NCBI RefSeq assembly: GCF_001297705.1
Contig: NZ_LIRF01000003.1
Span: 744,001-808,000 of the forward strand
Length of the DNA: 64,000 nucleotides
Source: Chryseobacterium sp. ERMR1:04
Lineage (GTDB): Bacteria > Bacteroidota > Bacteroidia > Flavobacteriales > Weeksellaceae
Direction of reading: 5' to 3'
A program made the translations under genes and the position numbers. The notes under the pieces were generated by a model. The model was given only the letters and a program-made list of their open reading frames with translations. It was not told the DNA's origin and ran no database searches. This document shows, piece after piece, positions 24,137-35,100 of the stretch (positions are counted from its first letter, which is position 1; each line of letters begins with the position of its first letter).

Positions 24137-24583
24137 ATGAAAAGAGTTGGTGAGCACAGAAAGCTTCTTGGGGTTGATAAAACCGTTACATTGAAAGAAT
24201 TAAAAACAATTTACAGGAATACGATGAAAGATACGCATCCTGATAAATTCATCAATGACGAAGCTGGCAAACTGGAAGCTGAAGAAAAAAGCAAAACAAT
24301 CATTGAAGCCTACCACTTTTTGGTGAGCATCAACCCAGAAACGCAGGAAAAATATAAAGAAGAATATACGGAAACAATCACAAAATCTAATATTCAGGAT
24401 TTCTATCTTGAAAAAGCGGTCTTGAAAGTTCAGCATTTAAACGGAAAAATGTATGAATACATCGGCGTTCCAAGAAATACATATATCAAAATGGTTAACG
24501 CAGATTCGCCAAGCCGTTTTGCAAGAAGACATATTTATGGAAGCTTCATCTACAGAAAGTCTGGTGAGGTGATGGTAGATTAA
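24137..24583 (+). CDS. J-domain and KTSC-domain protein
   Basis: The 148-residue protein joins an N-terminal DnaJ-like domain (about residues 5-65, with the HPD loop in MKDTHPDKF) to a C-terminal KTSC domain (about residues 85-148, SPSRFARRHIYGSFIYRKSG). J domains stimulate DnaK-type chaperones; the KTSC role is unclear. This fusion is common and conserved in Flavobacteriia. A TAnnTTTG-type box lies at 24024-24031. A terminator follows at 24606. Confidence 0.85.
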   Translation: MKRVGEHRKLLGVDKTVTLKELKTIYRNTMKDTHPDKFINDEAGKLEAEEKSKTIIEAYHFLVSINPETQEKYKEEYTETITKSNIQDFYLEKAVLKVQHLNGKMYEYIGVPRNTYIKMVNADSPSRFARRHIYGSFIYRKSGEVMVD

Positions 24584-24605
24584 TTCTCCATAGACAATAT
24601 AAGCG

Positions 24606-24637
24606 AAGGCTTCTGGTTCATTCCGGAAGCCTTTTTT
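24606..24637 (+). terminator. intrinsic terminator of the KTSC gene
   Basis: AAGGCTTCTGG (24606-24616) pairs with CCGGAAGCCTT (24623-24633) with one wobble pair and loop TTCATT, followed by TTTT. Confidence 0.85.
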
Positions 24638-24671
24638 ATTTCAATTTCAGGAAAAATACAAGACGGGTTGA

Positions 24672-25455
24672 TTTCTTTTATCTCTCGCTGATTTGGCGGA
24701 TTACGCAGATTTAATACTTTCTGAATTTTGATTGATTTAGGAAGTTATGAATGTTTGATTAGTTAGCAAATCGCAAAGGCGCAAATTATAATGAATTCAC
24801 TGTTTTTAAGGCGCAAGGATTTTATCTGTGATAAAATTGAGGATGTTATCAATAAACGTGTGATTTGTCATTTCCTAAGAATCTAAACAAGGATTTAAAA
24901 TACTTAGTTTCTTTTTATCTCTCGCGGATTAGGCTGATTACGCAGATTTAATACATGCTGGATTTTGATTGACCTAGGAAGTTATGAATGCTTGCTTAGT
25001 TGGTAAATCGCAAGGACGCAAATTATAATTAATTCACTGTTTTTAAGGCGCAAGGATTTTATCTGTGATAAAATTCATGATGTTATTAATAAGCGTGTGA
25101 TTTGTCATTCTGAAAGAATCTCAACAAGGATTTACAAAATAATTAGTTTCTTTTTATCCCTCGCGGATTTGGTGGATTGCGCAGATTTAATACATACTGG
25201 ATTTTGATTGACTTGGGAAACTATGGATGTTTGATTAGTTGGTAAATCGCAAAGACGCAAATTATAATTAATTCACTGTTTTTAAGGCGCAAGGATTTTA
25301 TCTGCGATAAAATTGATGACGTTATTAATAAGCGTGTGATTTGTCATTCTGAAAGAATCTCAACAAGGATTTAAAATACTTAGTTTCTTTTGTCTCTCGC
25401 AGATTTGGCGGATTGCGCAGATTTAATACATACTGGATTTTGATTGACTTAGCAA
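24672..25455. repeat. 237-bp tandem repeat array, three full copies plus a partial
   Basis: Copies begin at 24672, 24908, 25147 and 25384, each at the TTTCTTTT..CTCTCGC junction, giving periods of 236, 239 and 237 bp. The fourth copy loses similarity after about 25455. Each full unit holds a GCGCAGATTTAATAC-type block, a CGCAAAGACGCAAATTATAA block, a hairpin around GATTTTATC/GATAAAAT and a GTCATTCTGAAAGAATCT block. Copies differ by scattered substitutions. No reading frame runs across copies. The rest of this 1.1-kb intergenic region (to 25640) holds related fragments such as GTCATCCCGTAGGGATCTCA. Confidence 0.85.
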
Positions 25456-25642
25456 ATTCACACTCACTTTGTCATCCCGTAGGGATCTCAACACGAATCT
25501 TTCCAAATTAATCTCTAATAATTTTGCTTAGATCCTTACTGGATGAAAGAATCTCAACAAAGACTTACAAAATAATTACAGATCCAATTTATTAAGAATT
25601 ACTGCTTGAGATTGCTTCTTCGTTTCACTCATCGCAATGACA

Positions 25643-25676
25643 AAAAAAAGCGCACCATTTCTGATGCGCTTTTTCG
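25643..25676 (-). terminator. intrinsic terminator of the efflux operon
   Basis: AAAAAGCGCA (25645-25654) pairs with TGCGCTTTTT (25665-25674). On the minus strand it is followed by a run of T, 20 bp past the RND pump stop. Confidence 0.88.
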
Positions 25677-25695
25677 GTTAATTAAGGTTGTTATA

Positions 25696-28600
25696 TTAAT
25701 CTACGTGTTTCGGGGTGTAACCGTCTTCACTTAGTTCTTTATGTACATAATCCGCTTTAATTTCAGCTTCATAGTCTATTACTTCTCCTTTTTTCATACG
25801 TCTTAGGATAGAATCAAAGATTGAATATACTACCGGTACAATAATCAAAGTAAGGAATAATGATGAAGTTAAACCTCCAATGATTACCCAAGCCAATCCT
25901 TTGTTCATCTCCGCTCCTGCTCCACTTGCCAAAGCAATTGGTAACATCCCGAAGATCATCGCAATCGTTGTCATTAAGATCGGACGAAGACGTGCGTGGT
26001 TAGCCTGAACTAAGGCATCATGTGTATTTGCTCCCGCTGCTTTTCTCGCATTGGTAAAGTCGACAATCAAGATCGCGTTCTTCGCCACCAAACCAATCAA
26101 CATGATCATCCCCAACATTGTAAAGATATTCAATGAATTGGCGGTTAAGGCAAGAATTACCATTACCCCAATCATCGCTAACGGAATAGAGAACAATACC
26201 ACAAATGGATATACAAAACTGTCATACAGTGAAACCATTACCAGGTATACCAATACGATCGCTGCCAATAAAGCAATACCTAACGTACCGAAGCCTTCTT
26301 CCTGATTTTCCATATCACCACCCCACATATAGTTTACACCGGCCGGTTTTTTATCACTATCCATGAATTGTTTAGACCATTCGTTAGCAACGTCTCCTAC
26401 AGGACGACCCACTACTTTTGACAATACTTTTACCGATGGAGATTTATCTCTACGTTGAAGTAAACTCGGTCCTGAACTCATATCTACAGCGGCAAACTGG
26501 CTCAAACGAACTTGCTCACCTGCAGGGTTTGTAAAGATTAAGTTTTTAACATCTTCAATTGATTTTCTGTTGTTGTCAGCCAAACGGATGTTGATGTCAT
26601 ATTCATATTCTCCTGCTCTGTATTTTCCGTCTGTATTTCCGTTAAATGCAGTCTGCATTGTTTGTCCTACACTTGAAAGATTTAAGCCTAAAGACGCCAT
26701 CTTATCACGGTCAATATTTACTCTTACTTCAGGACTTCCTGTGTCTGTTGATAATTCAGCATCTACAGATCCCGGAACTTTTTTCAATAATTCTAAGATT
26801 CTTGTTGCTTCCTTCGTTGCTGTTTCGTTATCTGCAGCGGTTACTACCATTTCAATAGGTGCATTATCTGCTCCCATTAATCCGATTGGTGCTGTTTTAA
26901 ACTCAACGCCTGTGAATTTTTCTTCAAGATCACGCTTCATTTTTGCCGCGATGATGTCTGTACTTTCAGCACGCATAGACTTATCTGTTAAGATTACCTG
27001 AATCTCTGACTGATAAATGGTAGCCTGCGCTCCACCAAATCCAGAAGACTGCTGACCCACTGTTGTGATCATGTCTACTACATCTTTATTATCTCTTAAA
27101 TATTTTTCAACATTTAAAGTAACCTGGTTTGTTTTTTCAATCGTTGCATCTTTAGACAATTCCATTTGAACCAAGAACTGACCACGGTCCATTTTCGGGA
27201 AGAATTCTCCACCAATGAATCCGAAAGCAACTAACATGAATGAAGAGATCAAAATAATAAACGTTACAATTACCGTCATGATTCTTCTTAATGTTGATTT
27301 CAAACACCATTCAAGGATTCCTGTGATCCAGTGGGTAAATTTATCAATCATTCTTTCGAACCAAAGGATAAATTTCTGGAACCAGTTTTTACCTGTTAAG
27401 TGCTCTAGTTTACCAAATCTTGATGACAACCAAGGGATAATCGTAAATGAAGCCAACAATGAGAATAATGTTGCAATAACTACCGTGACGCAGAACTGTG
27501 CCAAGATATTAGCTACCAATCCTGAACTCATTGCAATCGGTAAGAATACCACCACAATTACCAGGGTAATCGCCGAAACAGTAAACCCGATCTCAGAAGC
27601 ACCATCATACGCTGCTCTGATCTTGCTTTTACCCATTTCCATGTGACGGTAAATGTTTTCCAATACCACAATCGCATCATCCACAAGAATACCTACAACC
27701 AATGAAAGTCCTAGTAAACTCATTAAGTTCAACGTGTATCCCATTAAGTACATTCCGATAAACGTTGCAATCAACGAGATTGGAATTGAAACCATTACAA
27801 TAAATGCATTTCTGATACTGTGAAGGAATAATAGCATTACAATCGCTACCAAGATTACTGCTAAGAACAAGTCAAAGATTACGTGGTTGGCAGCTTCCAA
27901 CGTAAAGTCGGTACTGTCATCTACTGTTTTAATCTTAATTCCCTGTACTTTATAATCTGTCTGTACTCTTTCAATTGTTTTCTGAATACTTTCAGAAACG
28001 GCAACCGCATTGGCATCAGACTGTTTTTTAACCTGCAATAAAATCGTAGGGTTCTGATTATATCGAGCTACTTTTTCAGTATCTTTCTGTGTATCAAAAA
28101 CTGCTGCAACATCTGATAAACGAACTTGTGCTCCGTTTTTTGAAGAAATAACAAGATTGCTCATTTCTTCAATAGACTTATACTTTCCTGATAATCTAAT
28201 GGTAGATTTTTCAGTTCTTGTTTTCAAAGCTCCCGTTGGGAAGTCTAAGTTTGATGAAAGAACTGCCTGCTGAACTTCACTAATAGAAAGCCCGTAACCC
28301 TGCAATTTTTTCTCATCAATATTCACCTGAATCTCTCTTTCCTGCCCACCAACAAGGTCAACTTGCGCTACCCCATTTACACGAGAGAAAATAGGCTCTA
28401 TTTTTTTATCTAATAGATCGTAAAGTTCTTTACTGTTCAGTTTATCACTTGAAATACTCAACGTCATGATCGGTAAATCATCCAAAGAGAATTTATTCAG
28501 TGAAGGTGCTTTTACATCCGTCGGAAGTTCCGAAAGAATGGCATTTACTTTACGCTGAGCATCATTCAAAGCATAGTTTACATCAGCTCCATCGTTCAAC

Positions 28601-28881
28601 TGAACCATGATTACCGATAAACTTTCATAAGATGAAGATTCTACTTTCTTTACGTTTTCCAACGATCCTACCGCATCCTCAATCTTTCGGGTAACGGAAG
28701 TTTCTACCTCCGCAGGTGAAGCTCCAGGATATATGGTGGAAATCGTAACCATATTGGTTTCAAATTTCGGAATCAATTCGTATCCCATCATGGAATAACT
28801 CAAGATCCCTCCTAACGTTAGCAATGTAAATAATACAATGACTAGCGTAGGTCTTTTAATCGATATTTCTGCTAACTTCAT
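25696..28881 (-). CDS. RND-family multidrug efflux pump, inner membrane subunit (AcrB-like)
   Basis: At 1061 residues this is the normal length for an HAE1-type RND pump, a proton-driven exporter spanning inner membrane and periplasm. The N-terminus, ISIKRPTLVIVLFTLLTLGG, is the first of twelve spans. GMYLMGYTLNLMSLLGLSLV and GILVDDAIVVLENIYRHME carry the proton-relay Asp pair of TM4, and AKNAILIVDFTNARKAAG is the second-half counterpart. It is the last gene of a tetR-tolC-MFP-RND transcript, 7 bp after the adaptor. Substrates cannot be told from sequence. Confidence 0.95.
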   Translation of the reverse strand: MKLAEISIKRPTLVIVLFTLLTLGGILSYSMMGYELIPKFETNMVTISTIYPGASPAEVETSVTRKIEDAVGSLENVKKVESSSYESLSVIMVQLNDGADVNYALNDAQRKVNAILSELPTDVKAPSLNKFSLDDLPIMTLSISSDKLNSKELYDLLDKKIEPIFSRVNGVAQVDLVGGQEREIQVNIDEKKLQGYGLSISEVQQAVLSSNLDFPTGALKTRTEKSTIRLSGKYKSIEEMSNLVISSKNGAQVRLSDVAAVFDTQKDTEKVARYNQNPTILLQVKKQSDANAVAVSESIQKTIERVQTDYKVQGIKIKTVDDSTDFTLEAANHVIFDLFLAVILVAIVMLLFLHSIRNAFIVMVSIPISLIATFIGMYLMGYTLNLMSLLGLSLVVGILVDDAIVVLENIYRHMEMGKSKIRAAYDGASEIGFTVSAITLVIVVVFLPIAMSSGLVANILAQFCVTVVIATLFSLLASFTIIPWLSSRFGKLEHLTGKNWFQKFILWFERMIDKFTHWITGILEWCLKSTLRRIMTVIVTFIILISSFMLVAFGFIGGEFFPKMDRGQFLVQMELSKDATIEKTNQVTLNVEKYLRDNKDVVDMITTVGQQSSGFGGAQATIYQSEIQVILTDKSMRAESTDIIAAKMKRDLEEKFTGVEFKTAPIGLMGADNAPIEMVVTAADNETATKEATRILELLKKVPGSVDAELSTDTGSPEVRVNIDRDKMASLGLNLSSVGQTMQTAFNGNTDGKYRAGEYEYDINIRLADNNRKSIEDVKNLIFTNPAGEQVRLSQFAAVDMSSGPSLLQRRDKSPSVKVLSKVVGRPVGDVANEWSKQFMDSDKKPAGVNYMWGGDMENQEEGFGTLGIALLAAIVLVYLVMVSLYDSFVYPFVVLFSIPLAMIGVMVILALTANSLNIFTMLGMIMLIGLVAKNAILIVDFTNARKAAGANTHDALVQANHARLRPILMTTIAMIFGMLPIALASGAGAEMNKGLAWVIIGGLTSSLFLTLIIVPVVYSIFDSILRRMKKGEVIDYEAEIKADYVHKELSEDGYTPKHVD

Positions 28882-28888
28882 AGATGTA

Positions 28889-29950
28889 CTACTTTACAAT
28901 ATTGATTTTTGAACCATTATCAAGGTTAATCTGTCCGCTGGTAATTACTTGCTGGCCATCATTTAGACCACTTAAAATTTGTACTTTATCTCCGTAAATT
29001 TTACCGATCGTTACTTTAACCAGTTTAGCGGTTCCGTTTTCAACAATAAATAATTGTCCTGAACTTACTCCATTTACAAAAGCTTCAGCAGGAACGGTCA
29101 ACATATTCTGTGTTTCAGCACCATGATTGGTTTTGAATAAAGCTGTTGCATACATACCTGCCTTTAAGTTTCCTCTGTTCTGCACTTCAATTTCAACCGG
29201 GAAATTTAAAGAAGCATCACTTTTAGGAGCAATGAAGGTAATTCTTCCGCTGAAAGAATCTTCAGGCAATACATTTACATTAATGGGAACTTCCTGACCT
29301 AACTGGATTCTTCCAATCTGGCTTTCGTCCACCAATACAGATAATTTTAAACTGTTGATATTAACAATCTCAAACATAGAAGTACCTATAGAAACCACGG
29401 TTCCAGGTTCAACCATTTTCTTGTTAATTGTTCCACTAATCCCCGCACGGATGCTTGCATCATTTACTCTTACTCCTTGTGCTTTAACAGCTGCCTGAGC
29501 ATTTTTCAACTGCAATCTTGAGTTGTCAACCTGTTGTTTAGTAACCCCTCCTGTTTTAAATGCATTTTCGTAACGTTGGTTATCAATAACAGCATTCTGT
29601 AAGTTGTTTTGAGCCTGTGCTACATCCACTTCAATGGCATCTTTTTTAATCGTTGCCAAGACTTGACCTGCAGAAACTCTTGATCCTTCCTTAACCATAA
29701 CGTTCACAATACGTCCAGCAATTTCAGAAGACTGATTCATTTCCTGTTTTGGAAGAAAAGTACCGTTTGCAGAATAATCTGTATTGATGTTTTCTCTTTT
29801 TACGGTTACTACATTTACGTTAATTTTATCAACCTGCTTTGCAACTTCAGCAACTTCTGTCTTTTGCTTTTCTTTATTACCGGCAATCTTGTATGCGGCT
29901 AAACCTACAAGTACGGCTGCTACGATGATATATATTAAAGTTTTTTTCAT
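28889..29950 (-). CDS. RND efflux periplasmic adaptor (membrane fusion protein)
   Basis: The 353-residue protein has a single N-terminal membrane anchor (TLIYIIVAAVLVGLAAY). It then shows the HlyD/AcrA layout: a lipoyl-like half motif (EIAGRIVNVMVKEGSRVSAG), an alpha hairpin (VDVAQAQNNLQNAVIDNQRY), the second lipoyl half, a beta barrel and a membrane-proximal domain (VPAEAFVNGVSSGQLFIVEN). It links the RND pump to the TolC-like channel. Gaps of 10 bp to tolC and 7 bp to the pump show one operon. Confidence 0.93.
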   Translation of the reverse strand: MKKTLIYIIVAAVLVGLAAYKIAGNKEKQKTEVAEVAKQVDKINVNVVTVKRENINTDYSANGTFLPKQEMNQSSEIAGRIVNVMVKEGSRVSAGQVLATIKKDAIEVDVAQAQNNLQNAVIDNQRYENAFKTGGVTKQQVDNSRLQLKNAQAAVKAQGVRVNDASIRAGISGTINKKMVEPGTVVSIGTSMFEIVNINSLKLSVLVDESQIGRIQLGQEVPINVNVLPEDSFSGRITFIAPKSDASLNFPVEIEVQNRGNLKAGMYATALFKTNHGAETQNMLTVPAEAFVNGVSSGQLFIVENGTAKLVKVTIGKIYGDKVQILSGLNDGQQVITSGQINLDNGSKINIVK

Positions 29951-29960
29951 TTCTAGTTTA

Positions 29961-31313
29961 TTATGGGTTTTGTAATGTGTTTAATTCTCCTTTAGCTTTA
30001 ATTAACTTGATCTCAGCTTGCTTATAATCTAACAATGCATTAGAATAATTTTGTTTTGCCTGTGTTAAAGCATTTTCAGAATCCAGCACTTCGGTAAGGG
30101 TTGCTAAACCATATTGATAATTAGACTGTGTATTATTCTGAACTCTTTCTGCAAGATCCACATTGTCTTTCGTGCTTTGGATATTGATGATAGAATTTTC
30201 CATATTCGTAATGGCATTCTTATAATCTAAGCTTAAAGTTAACTGCGTATTTTGGATATCCATATCTAGATCCTGAATATCAATTTCTGCCTGCTGGATT
30301 TTAGCTTTGGTAGCACCACCCGTGAAAATAGGTACATTGATATTCAAACCGATCGCTGAATAATCACTCCAAAGAACCCCATTTTTCAACCCATTGGTAA
30401 GAGGGAAATTCTTTCCTGTCCCAGCCCAACCATAATTGGCCTGAAGACTTACAGTAGGATAAAGATAAGCCTCAGTAGCTTTTTTATTGAATTGAAGAAG
30501 TTCTCTGTTTTTGGTCTTTACTTTGATTTCCAAACGATCATCCAGATTCACATTACTCGCAATAAGCTCTGGTCTTGGCTCAATGCTTTTTTCTTCCAAT
30601 TCAATATCAGTTCCGATTGGAACTCCCATATAAAACTTCAATGCATTTTTTGAAAGCTCCACTGAATTGATTAATGTTTGCTTGTTTGAACCAATATTCG
30701 TTAACTGAACATTCGTACGGTCTAAGTCGATTGCTTTCGCCAAACCATTATCTACTAAGCTTTTAATAACATTTCGTACCCTTTGAGTATTCGCATAACT
30801 TGCTTCTATGGTTTTAAGGTTTTCAACTTGTACAAAAACCTGATAGTAAGCCGTTGCTACATTTTCAATGATCTGTTCATTTGTCAACTGAGCATTCAAA
30901 ACATAAAATTCTCTTGTAGATTTCGCAGCTTTAAGACCAATAAAAACTCTTTGATCAAAGATAGCCTGCTGAACATTTACCACTGCACTAGAGCTCCAAG
31001 GCTGTCCCAACTGGGCAGTTATTCTTTCTCCTCCAAATTCAAGCAAAGACTGCTGAATCACCGGATTATAGGTTAAACCCGCAGTAGCACTTATCTGTGG
31101 CAATGCACTGGCTTTGGCTTCATCAATTTTATATTCAGCTTTTTTAATCTGTAAAGCAGCTCTTTTGGCTTCTGCTTTATTTTGAAGTGCCTCTTTAATA
31201 GCTTCCTGTAAAGAAACCTGCTTCTGAGCAGACACCGATGAAAAGCCGAAAATCATAAATGCAGCAGCTATCCCAATTTTTAGCTTATTTGCAGTTATAC
31301 GTTTTCTTTTCAT
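29961..31313 (-). CDS. TolC-family outer membrane efflux protein
   Basis: The 450-residue protein starts with a long signal peptide (AAFMIFGFSSVSAQ, about residue 29) and carries two OEP repeats typical of TolC. The first is around VSLQEAIKEALQNKAEAKRA. The second is around VPIFTGGATKAKIQQAEIDI, with AERVQNNTQSNYQYGLATLT near the end. Trimers form the outer-membrane beta barrel and periplasmic tunnel. It comes directly after tetR and before the adaptor in the efflux operon. Confidence 0.93.
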   Translation of the reverse strand: MKRKRITANKLKIGIAAAFMIFGFSSVSAQKQVSLQEAIKEALQNKAEAKRAALQIKKAEYKIDEAKASALPQISATAGLTYNPVIQQSLLEFGGERITAQLGQPWSSSAVVNVQQAIFDQRVFIGLKAAKSTREFYVLNAQLTNEQIIENVATAYYQVFVQVENLKTIEASYANTQRVRNVIKSLVDNGLAKAIDLDRTNVQLTNIGSNKQTLINSVELSKNALKFYMGVPIGTDIELEEKSIEPRPELIASNVNLDDRLEIKVKTKNRELLQFNKKATEAYLYPTVSLQANYGWAGTGKNFPLTNGLKNGVLWSDYSAIGLNINVPIFTGGATKAKIQQAEIDIQDLDMDIQNTQLTLSLDYKNAITNMENSIINIQSTKDNVDLAERVQNNTQSNYQYGLATLTEVLDSENALTQAKQNYSNALLDYKQAEIKLIKAKGELNTLQNP

Positions 31314-31410
31314 AATATTATTACTTCGTTTATTTTTTTTAATCTAATGTTCTTCGTGAGCGTTTTTATTTCTAAAGGACGATTCATTTTTAAAAATACT
31401 TTAAGCTTGT

Positions 31411-32004
31411 TTAATTTTTAAACAACATATTTAAAATGATCTCCTTTCTTGCTGCAATAATCTTATCAAATTTTTCATCACTTATCATAAGATTTTCCAT
31501 CAATAACGGTCTGATTGCACTTGGAAACACCAATAATGAGATCATATTTAAAACAAATTGGATCGGTTCCATTTTTTCAATATTTCCCAATGCCATTTCC
31601 TTCTTTAAATCTTTGTACAATTTTTTCAGTTCATCTTCCTCAATATCTTTTTTATGACAGTTTCCCTTATTGATCTGCGAAACGATATAGGTTTCCAGAT
31701 AAGGATATTGAAGGCTTGTAGACAAGCTATGCTCAATAAACTGGCTCATTTTTTCTTTGAATGGTAAATCTAAATTCTGAATGATCTTAGATTTTTCCTG
31801 CTCTACCTTCTGAGCTTCATCAAAAATAATCTGAATCAAATTATCCCTCGATCGGAAATAATAGTTGATCAGCGTTCTGTTGACTCCTGCTTCATCTGCA
31901 ATTTCTTGCGTTGTAGCGTCAAACTTTCCCTTCACAAAGAATAGATGCTTTGCGGTGTCCTTGATTAATTCCTGAGTTTGATCTTTTTTCGCCTGTTTTG
32001 ACAT
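31411..32004 (-). CDS. TetR/AcrR-family repressor of the efflux operon
   Basis: The 197-residue protein has an N-terminal TetR helix-turn-helix (TTQEIADEAGVNRTLINYYF) and a variable helical ligand domain. It is the first gene of the efflux operon, 97 bp before tolC, on the same strand. Two copies of a near-palindrome, ATTGTTAAACAA, flank its own promoter, one of them over its start codon. This strongly suggests that it represses its own operon and is released by pump substrates. Confidence 0.92.
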   Translation of the reverse strand: MSKQAKKDQTQELIKDTAKHLFFVKGKFDATTQEIADEAGVNRTLINYYFRSRDNLIQIIFDEAQKVEQEKSKIIQNLDLPFKEKMSQFIEHSLSTSLQYPYLETYIVSQINKGNCHKKDIEEDELKKLYKDLKKEMALGNIEKMEPIQFVLNMISLLVFPSAIRPLLMENLMISDEKFDKIIAARKEIILNMLFKN

Positions 32005-32020
32005 TATTGTTAAACAATTT
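31993..32020. promoter_or_regulatory. TetR operator copy 1, at the tetR start codon
   Basis: The core ATTGTTAAACAAT (32006-32018) has perfect 6-bp arms around one base and is preceded by CTGTTTTGACA. The tetR ATG (32004-32002) lies inside this copy, so binding would block transcription start and translation-initiation DNA. Confidence 0.65.
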
Positions 32021-32024
32021 TGTG

Positions 32025-32054
32025 CAAATATAAATCAATCATCTGTTTTGACAA
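32025..32054 (-). promoter_or_regulatory. promoter of the tetR-efflux operon
   Basis: On the minus strand, TTTTG ending at 32052 and TATATTTG at 32032-32025 are separated by 19 nt. This is a near-ideal Bacteroidetes promoter, and it lies between the two operator copies. Confidence 0.75.
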
Positions 32055-32070
32055 AATTGTTAAACAAAAT
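32043..32070. promoter_or_regulatory. TetR operator copy 2, over the -33 box
   Basis: CTGTTTTGACA..ATTGTTAAACAA recurs exactly 50 bp from copy 1 in the same orientation. It covers the TTG of the tetR promoter. Confidence 0.65.
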
Positions 32071-32185
32071 TATTAATGGAAATATTATGATTTGCATCAG
32101 GTTTTATAGCATACAGTTAGAGATTTATTATTTAAAACTCTTTTAGATAAAGGGTTTTTATATATTTGCCGAAAATTAATAACCC

Positions 32186-35100
32186 ATGCGAAAAATTCTA
32201 TTTTTTTTCACACTCTTTGGCTATGCTTTCCTGTTTTCACAAAGTCTGCAATGGCACTTTGAAACAAGAACCACCACAAATACAACCAAACATTTTGTAC
32301 ATTTCAGCGCAACAGATTCTCAAGGAAATATCTTTGTAGGTGGCAATTATGGAACCCCGTTTTCAATAGGTGTTAGTAATATTTCATTTGGTTCTGTCTC
32401 TCTTAACACCAATAGTACAGAAATGGGAAGAGCCGTTGTTGCTAAACTTGATAAAAACAAAAATGTATTATGGGTTAAGGAAATTAAATCAGATTATGTT
32501 TCATATGTTACCTCTTTGGCAGTTGATAAAATGGATAATCTTATTATTTCCGGGTATGCTGATGGAAATAATTTAAAGCTAAACCCAAATACCAATGATA
32601 TTTTTGCTCAAAATAATTTTGAAGGAATTGGGTTTATTACCAAATGGGATAACAATGGTATTTTTATATTTGGAAATGTTTACCGATATGCTTCTAGCTT
32701 CACGAGTACAGTAGATGAAAATAATGATATTGTAACTTTAGGCAGATACGCAAACTACAATGGATCTTTCACAGATTTTGATCCCGATCCAAATATTGTT
32801 CATCCTTTACCAGCTCCTAATGGCTCATTCCTAATGAAAAATGCATCAAATGGAGCATTGTCTTGGGCGATTCCGATTCATACTGCAGAACTCAACTGTG
32901 TAAAGATTAATAAAAACAATGAGATAGTTGTTTTAGGAAATTACAATGGAACATTGACCATCAATTCTTCCCAATATTTTCCTGCGAATATTCCTCAGGC
33001 AACGAATAGATTCTTCTTGGCAAAATTTAGTTCTACAGGAAGTACTCAATGGCTTCAGCACTTAGCCTATGGCCCTTCAATGAACGCTGTATCAAACTCA
33101 AAAATTGCAATTGATATTAATAATAATATTTATACTGCCAACACTTTTTATGAACCACAAACTTTTAACTTCACGAATGCATCGGTAAATCTGCCTGCAG
33201 GAGGAAGAAATGTAATTTATAAAGTGAATAATAACGGACAGCACGTTTGGAATTCTGTGATTAAGGCTGATGACGGTTATGATTTTCTTACAATTGGTTT
33301 AAATACGGATAATACAATCAATTTTTTTGTAAAATATTCAGATGAAATTTTTAAAGTTATTAACGGGCATGATGGTAGCGAGGAAACGGTAAAAAGATTA
33401 GACCTGCTTCAAAATTATATTGGCTACGGCTCGCACTCATCGAGGGCTTATTATTTGAAATTTAGAAATGACGGGAAATTAATATTTAATAAAAGTGATT
33501 TTTCCACTTATTCTTTAAGTCAAAATATTGATTACGAAGGAAATATTATTAATGCCGGGAATTTTGATAGTTTTCAGGATTTTAATCCTGATCCTGATGT
33601 AAAGGAAATTGTAGCATATCAAGGTTATCAGAATTCTTTTGTCCAAAAATTTGGAAAATGTTACAATGGAACTCCCGACGGAGATAAAACACAGACTTTT
33701 TGTTCATTAACAAATCCTACGATTCAAGATCTTTATCCCAAAACTTCATATACAACTTGGTATGACTCATTGATTTCTACAACTTCTTTAGCTAGTAATA
33801 CTCCATTACAAAATAACGCAACTTATTATGCCTCTGTACAAGATGAATCTTGCCCTTTTAATCCAAAAAGATTAGCGGTTAATGTGGTCATTAAAACTTC
33901 TCCGTCTCCGTTAGTTGTAAATGATTTTTATTTCTGTACGAATGTAAATGCGATGACACTTAATCAACTAAATATTAATAATAATCAAAATATTCATTTT
34001 TATGATATTAACGGAAATCTATTAAGTAATTATGCCTATATCGTTCCGGGAGCAACTTATTTTATAGCTCAATATAATAATGGATGTGAAAGTGAAAAGG
34101 TACCTTTCAAAGTATTTTCAATACAGGGAACAACACCGACAGCAAATGCAACTCAAACATTCTGCGCTACTCATCAACCCAAAATATCAGATATCCAAAT
34201 CACAGGACAAAACATCAAATGGTATGATGCAGCTAACACGAGTTTACCGGTAACAACACCATTGGTAAATGGACAAACATATTATGCTTCACAAACAATA
34301 AACGGTTGTGAAAGTGGTAAAATTGCTATTCAGAGTACGGTAAACAATACGCCAAGACCAATAGCAAATGCTACTCAAGACTTTTGTGCTTCTGCAAATC
34401 CTACCCTATCCAATTTAGTGATAACAGGAGGTTCCCTGACGTTTTATAATGCTACGGGAACTACTTTGCCTAATACGACCCCACTTGTTCATGGGCAAAC
34501 TTATTTTGTGACCCAAACTTTAAATGCTTGTGAATCTGAAAAATTAGCTATTGCTGTTACCCTTTCCACCAATAATGTTCCTGCTATAGACTTTTCAGAT
34601 ACATTATGTAACACAACCATCGCCAATACAATGATTGTGAATCTTCATTCTTACGAGGATGATATCATTAATACACCTAGTAACTATGTTTTCACTTACA
34701 CAGATAATACAGGAAATATCATCGCGAACCCATCAAACTATACTTTAAATATAGGAACTACTATCATTTACGTGAAGGTGGCGACACCCGATGGCTGCTT
34801 TAAAACTGTAAGATTAAATATAACTTTAAATCCTAAACCCAAAATCAGCCTCCCTGAAAATATAGAGTTCTGTAAGGGTAAAACAATAACATTAGATGCA
34901 GGAAGTGGTTTTACTTCTTATCTATGGAATACGGGTGCAACTACCCAAACGATTATTGTTTCTACTCCCGGAACATATTCTGTAAAAGTAACCAACAACT
35001 TTGGGTGTGAAAATACGGATAATGTTCAGATCAGTTATTCCGTTCTTGCGGAAATTGTCTCTGTGAATATTAGCAATAACACCGCTACCGTAATTTTATC

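Noticed and set aside
24672..25455. CRISPR array
   Set aside because: The repeat unit is about 237 bp with no short direct repeats separated by unique spacers, and no cas genes are near.
26570..27001. Plus-strand frames within the RND pump gene (also 27215-27646 and 30783-31076)
   Set aside because: They lie wholly antisense to well-conserved efflux genes and resemble no protein family.
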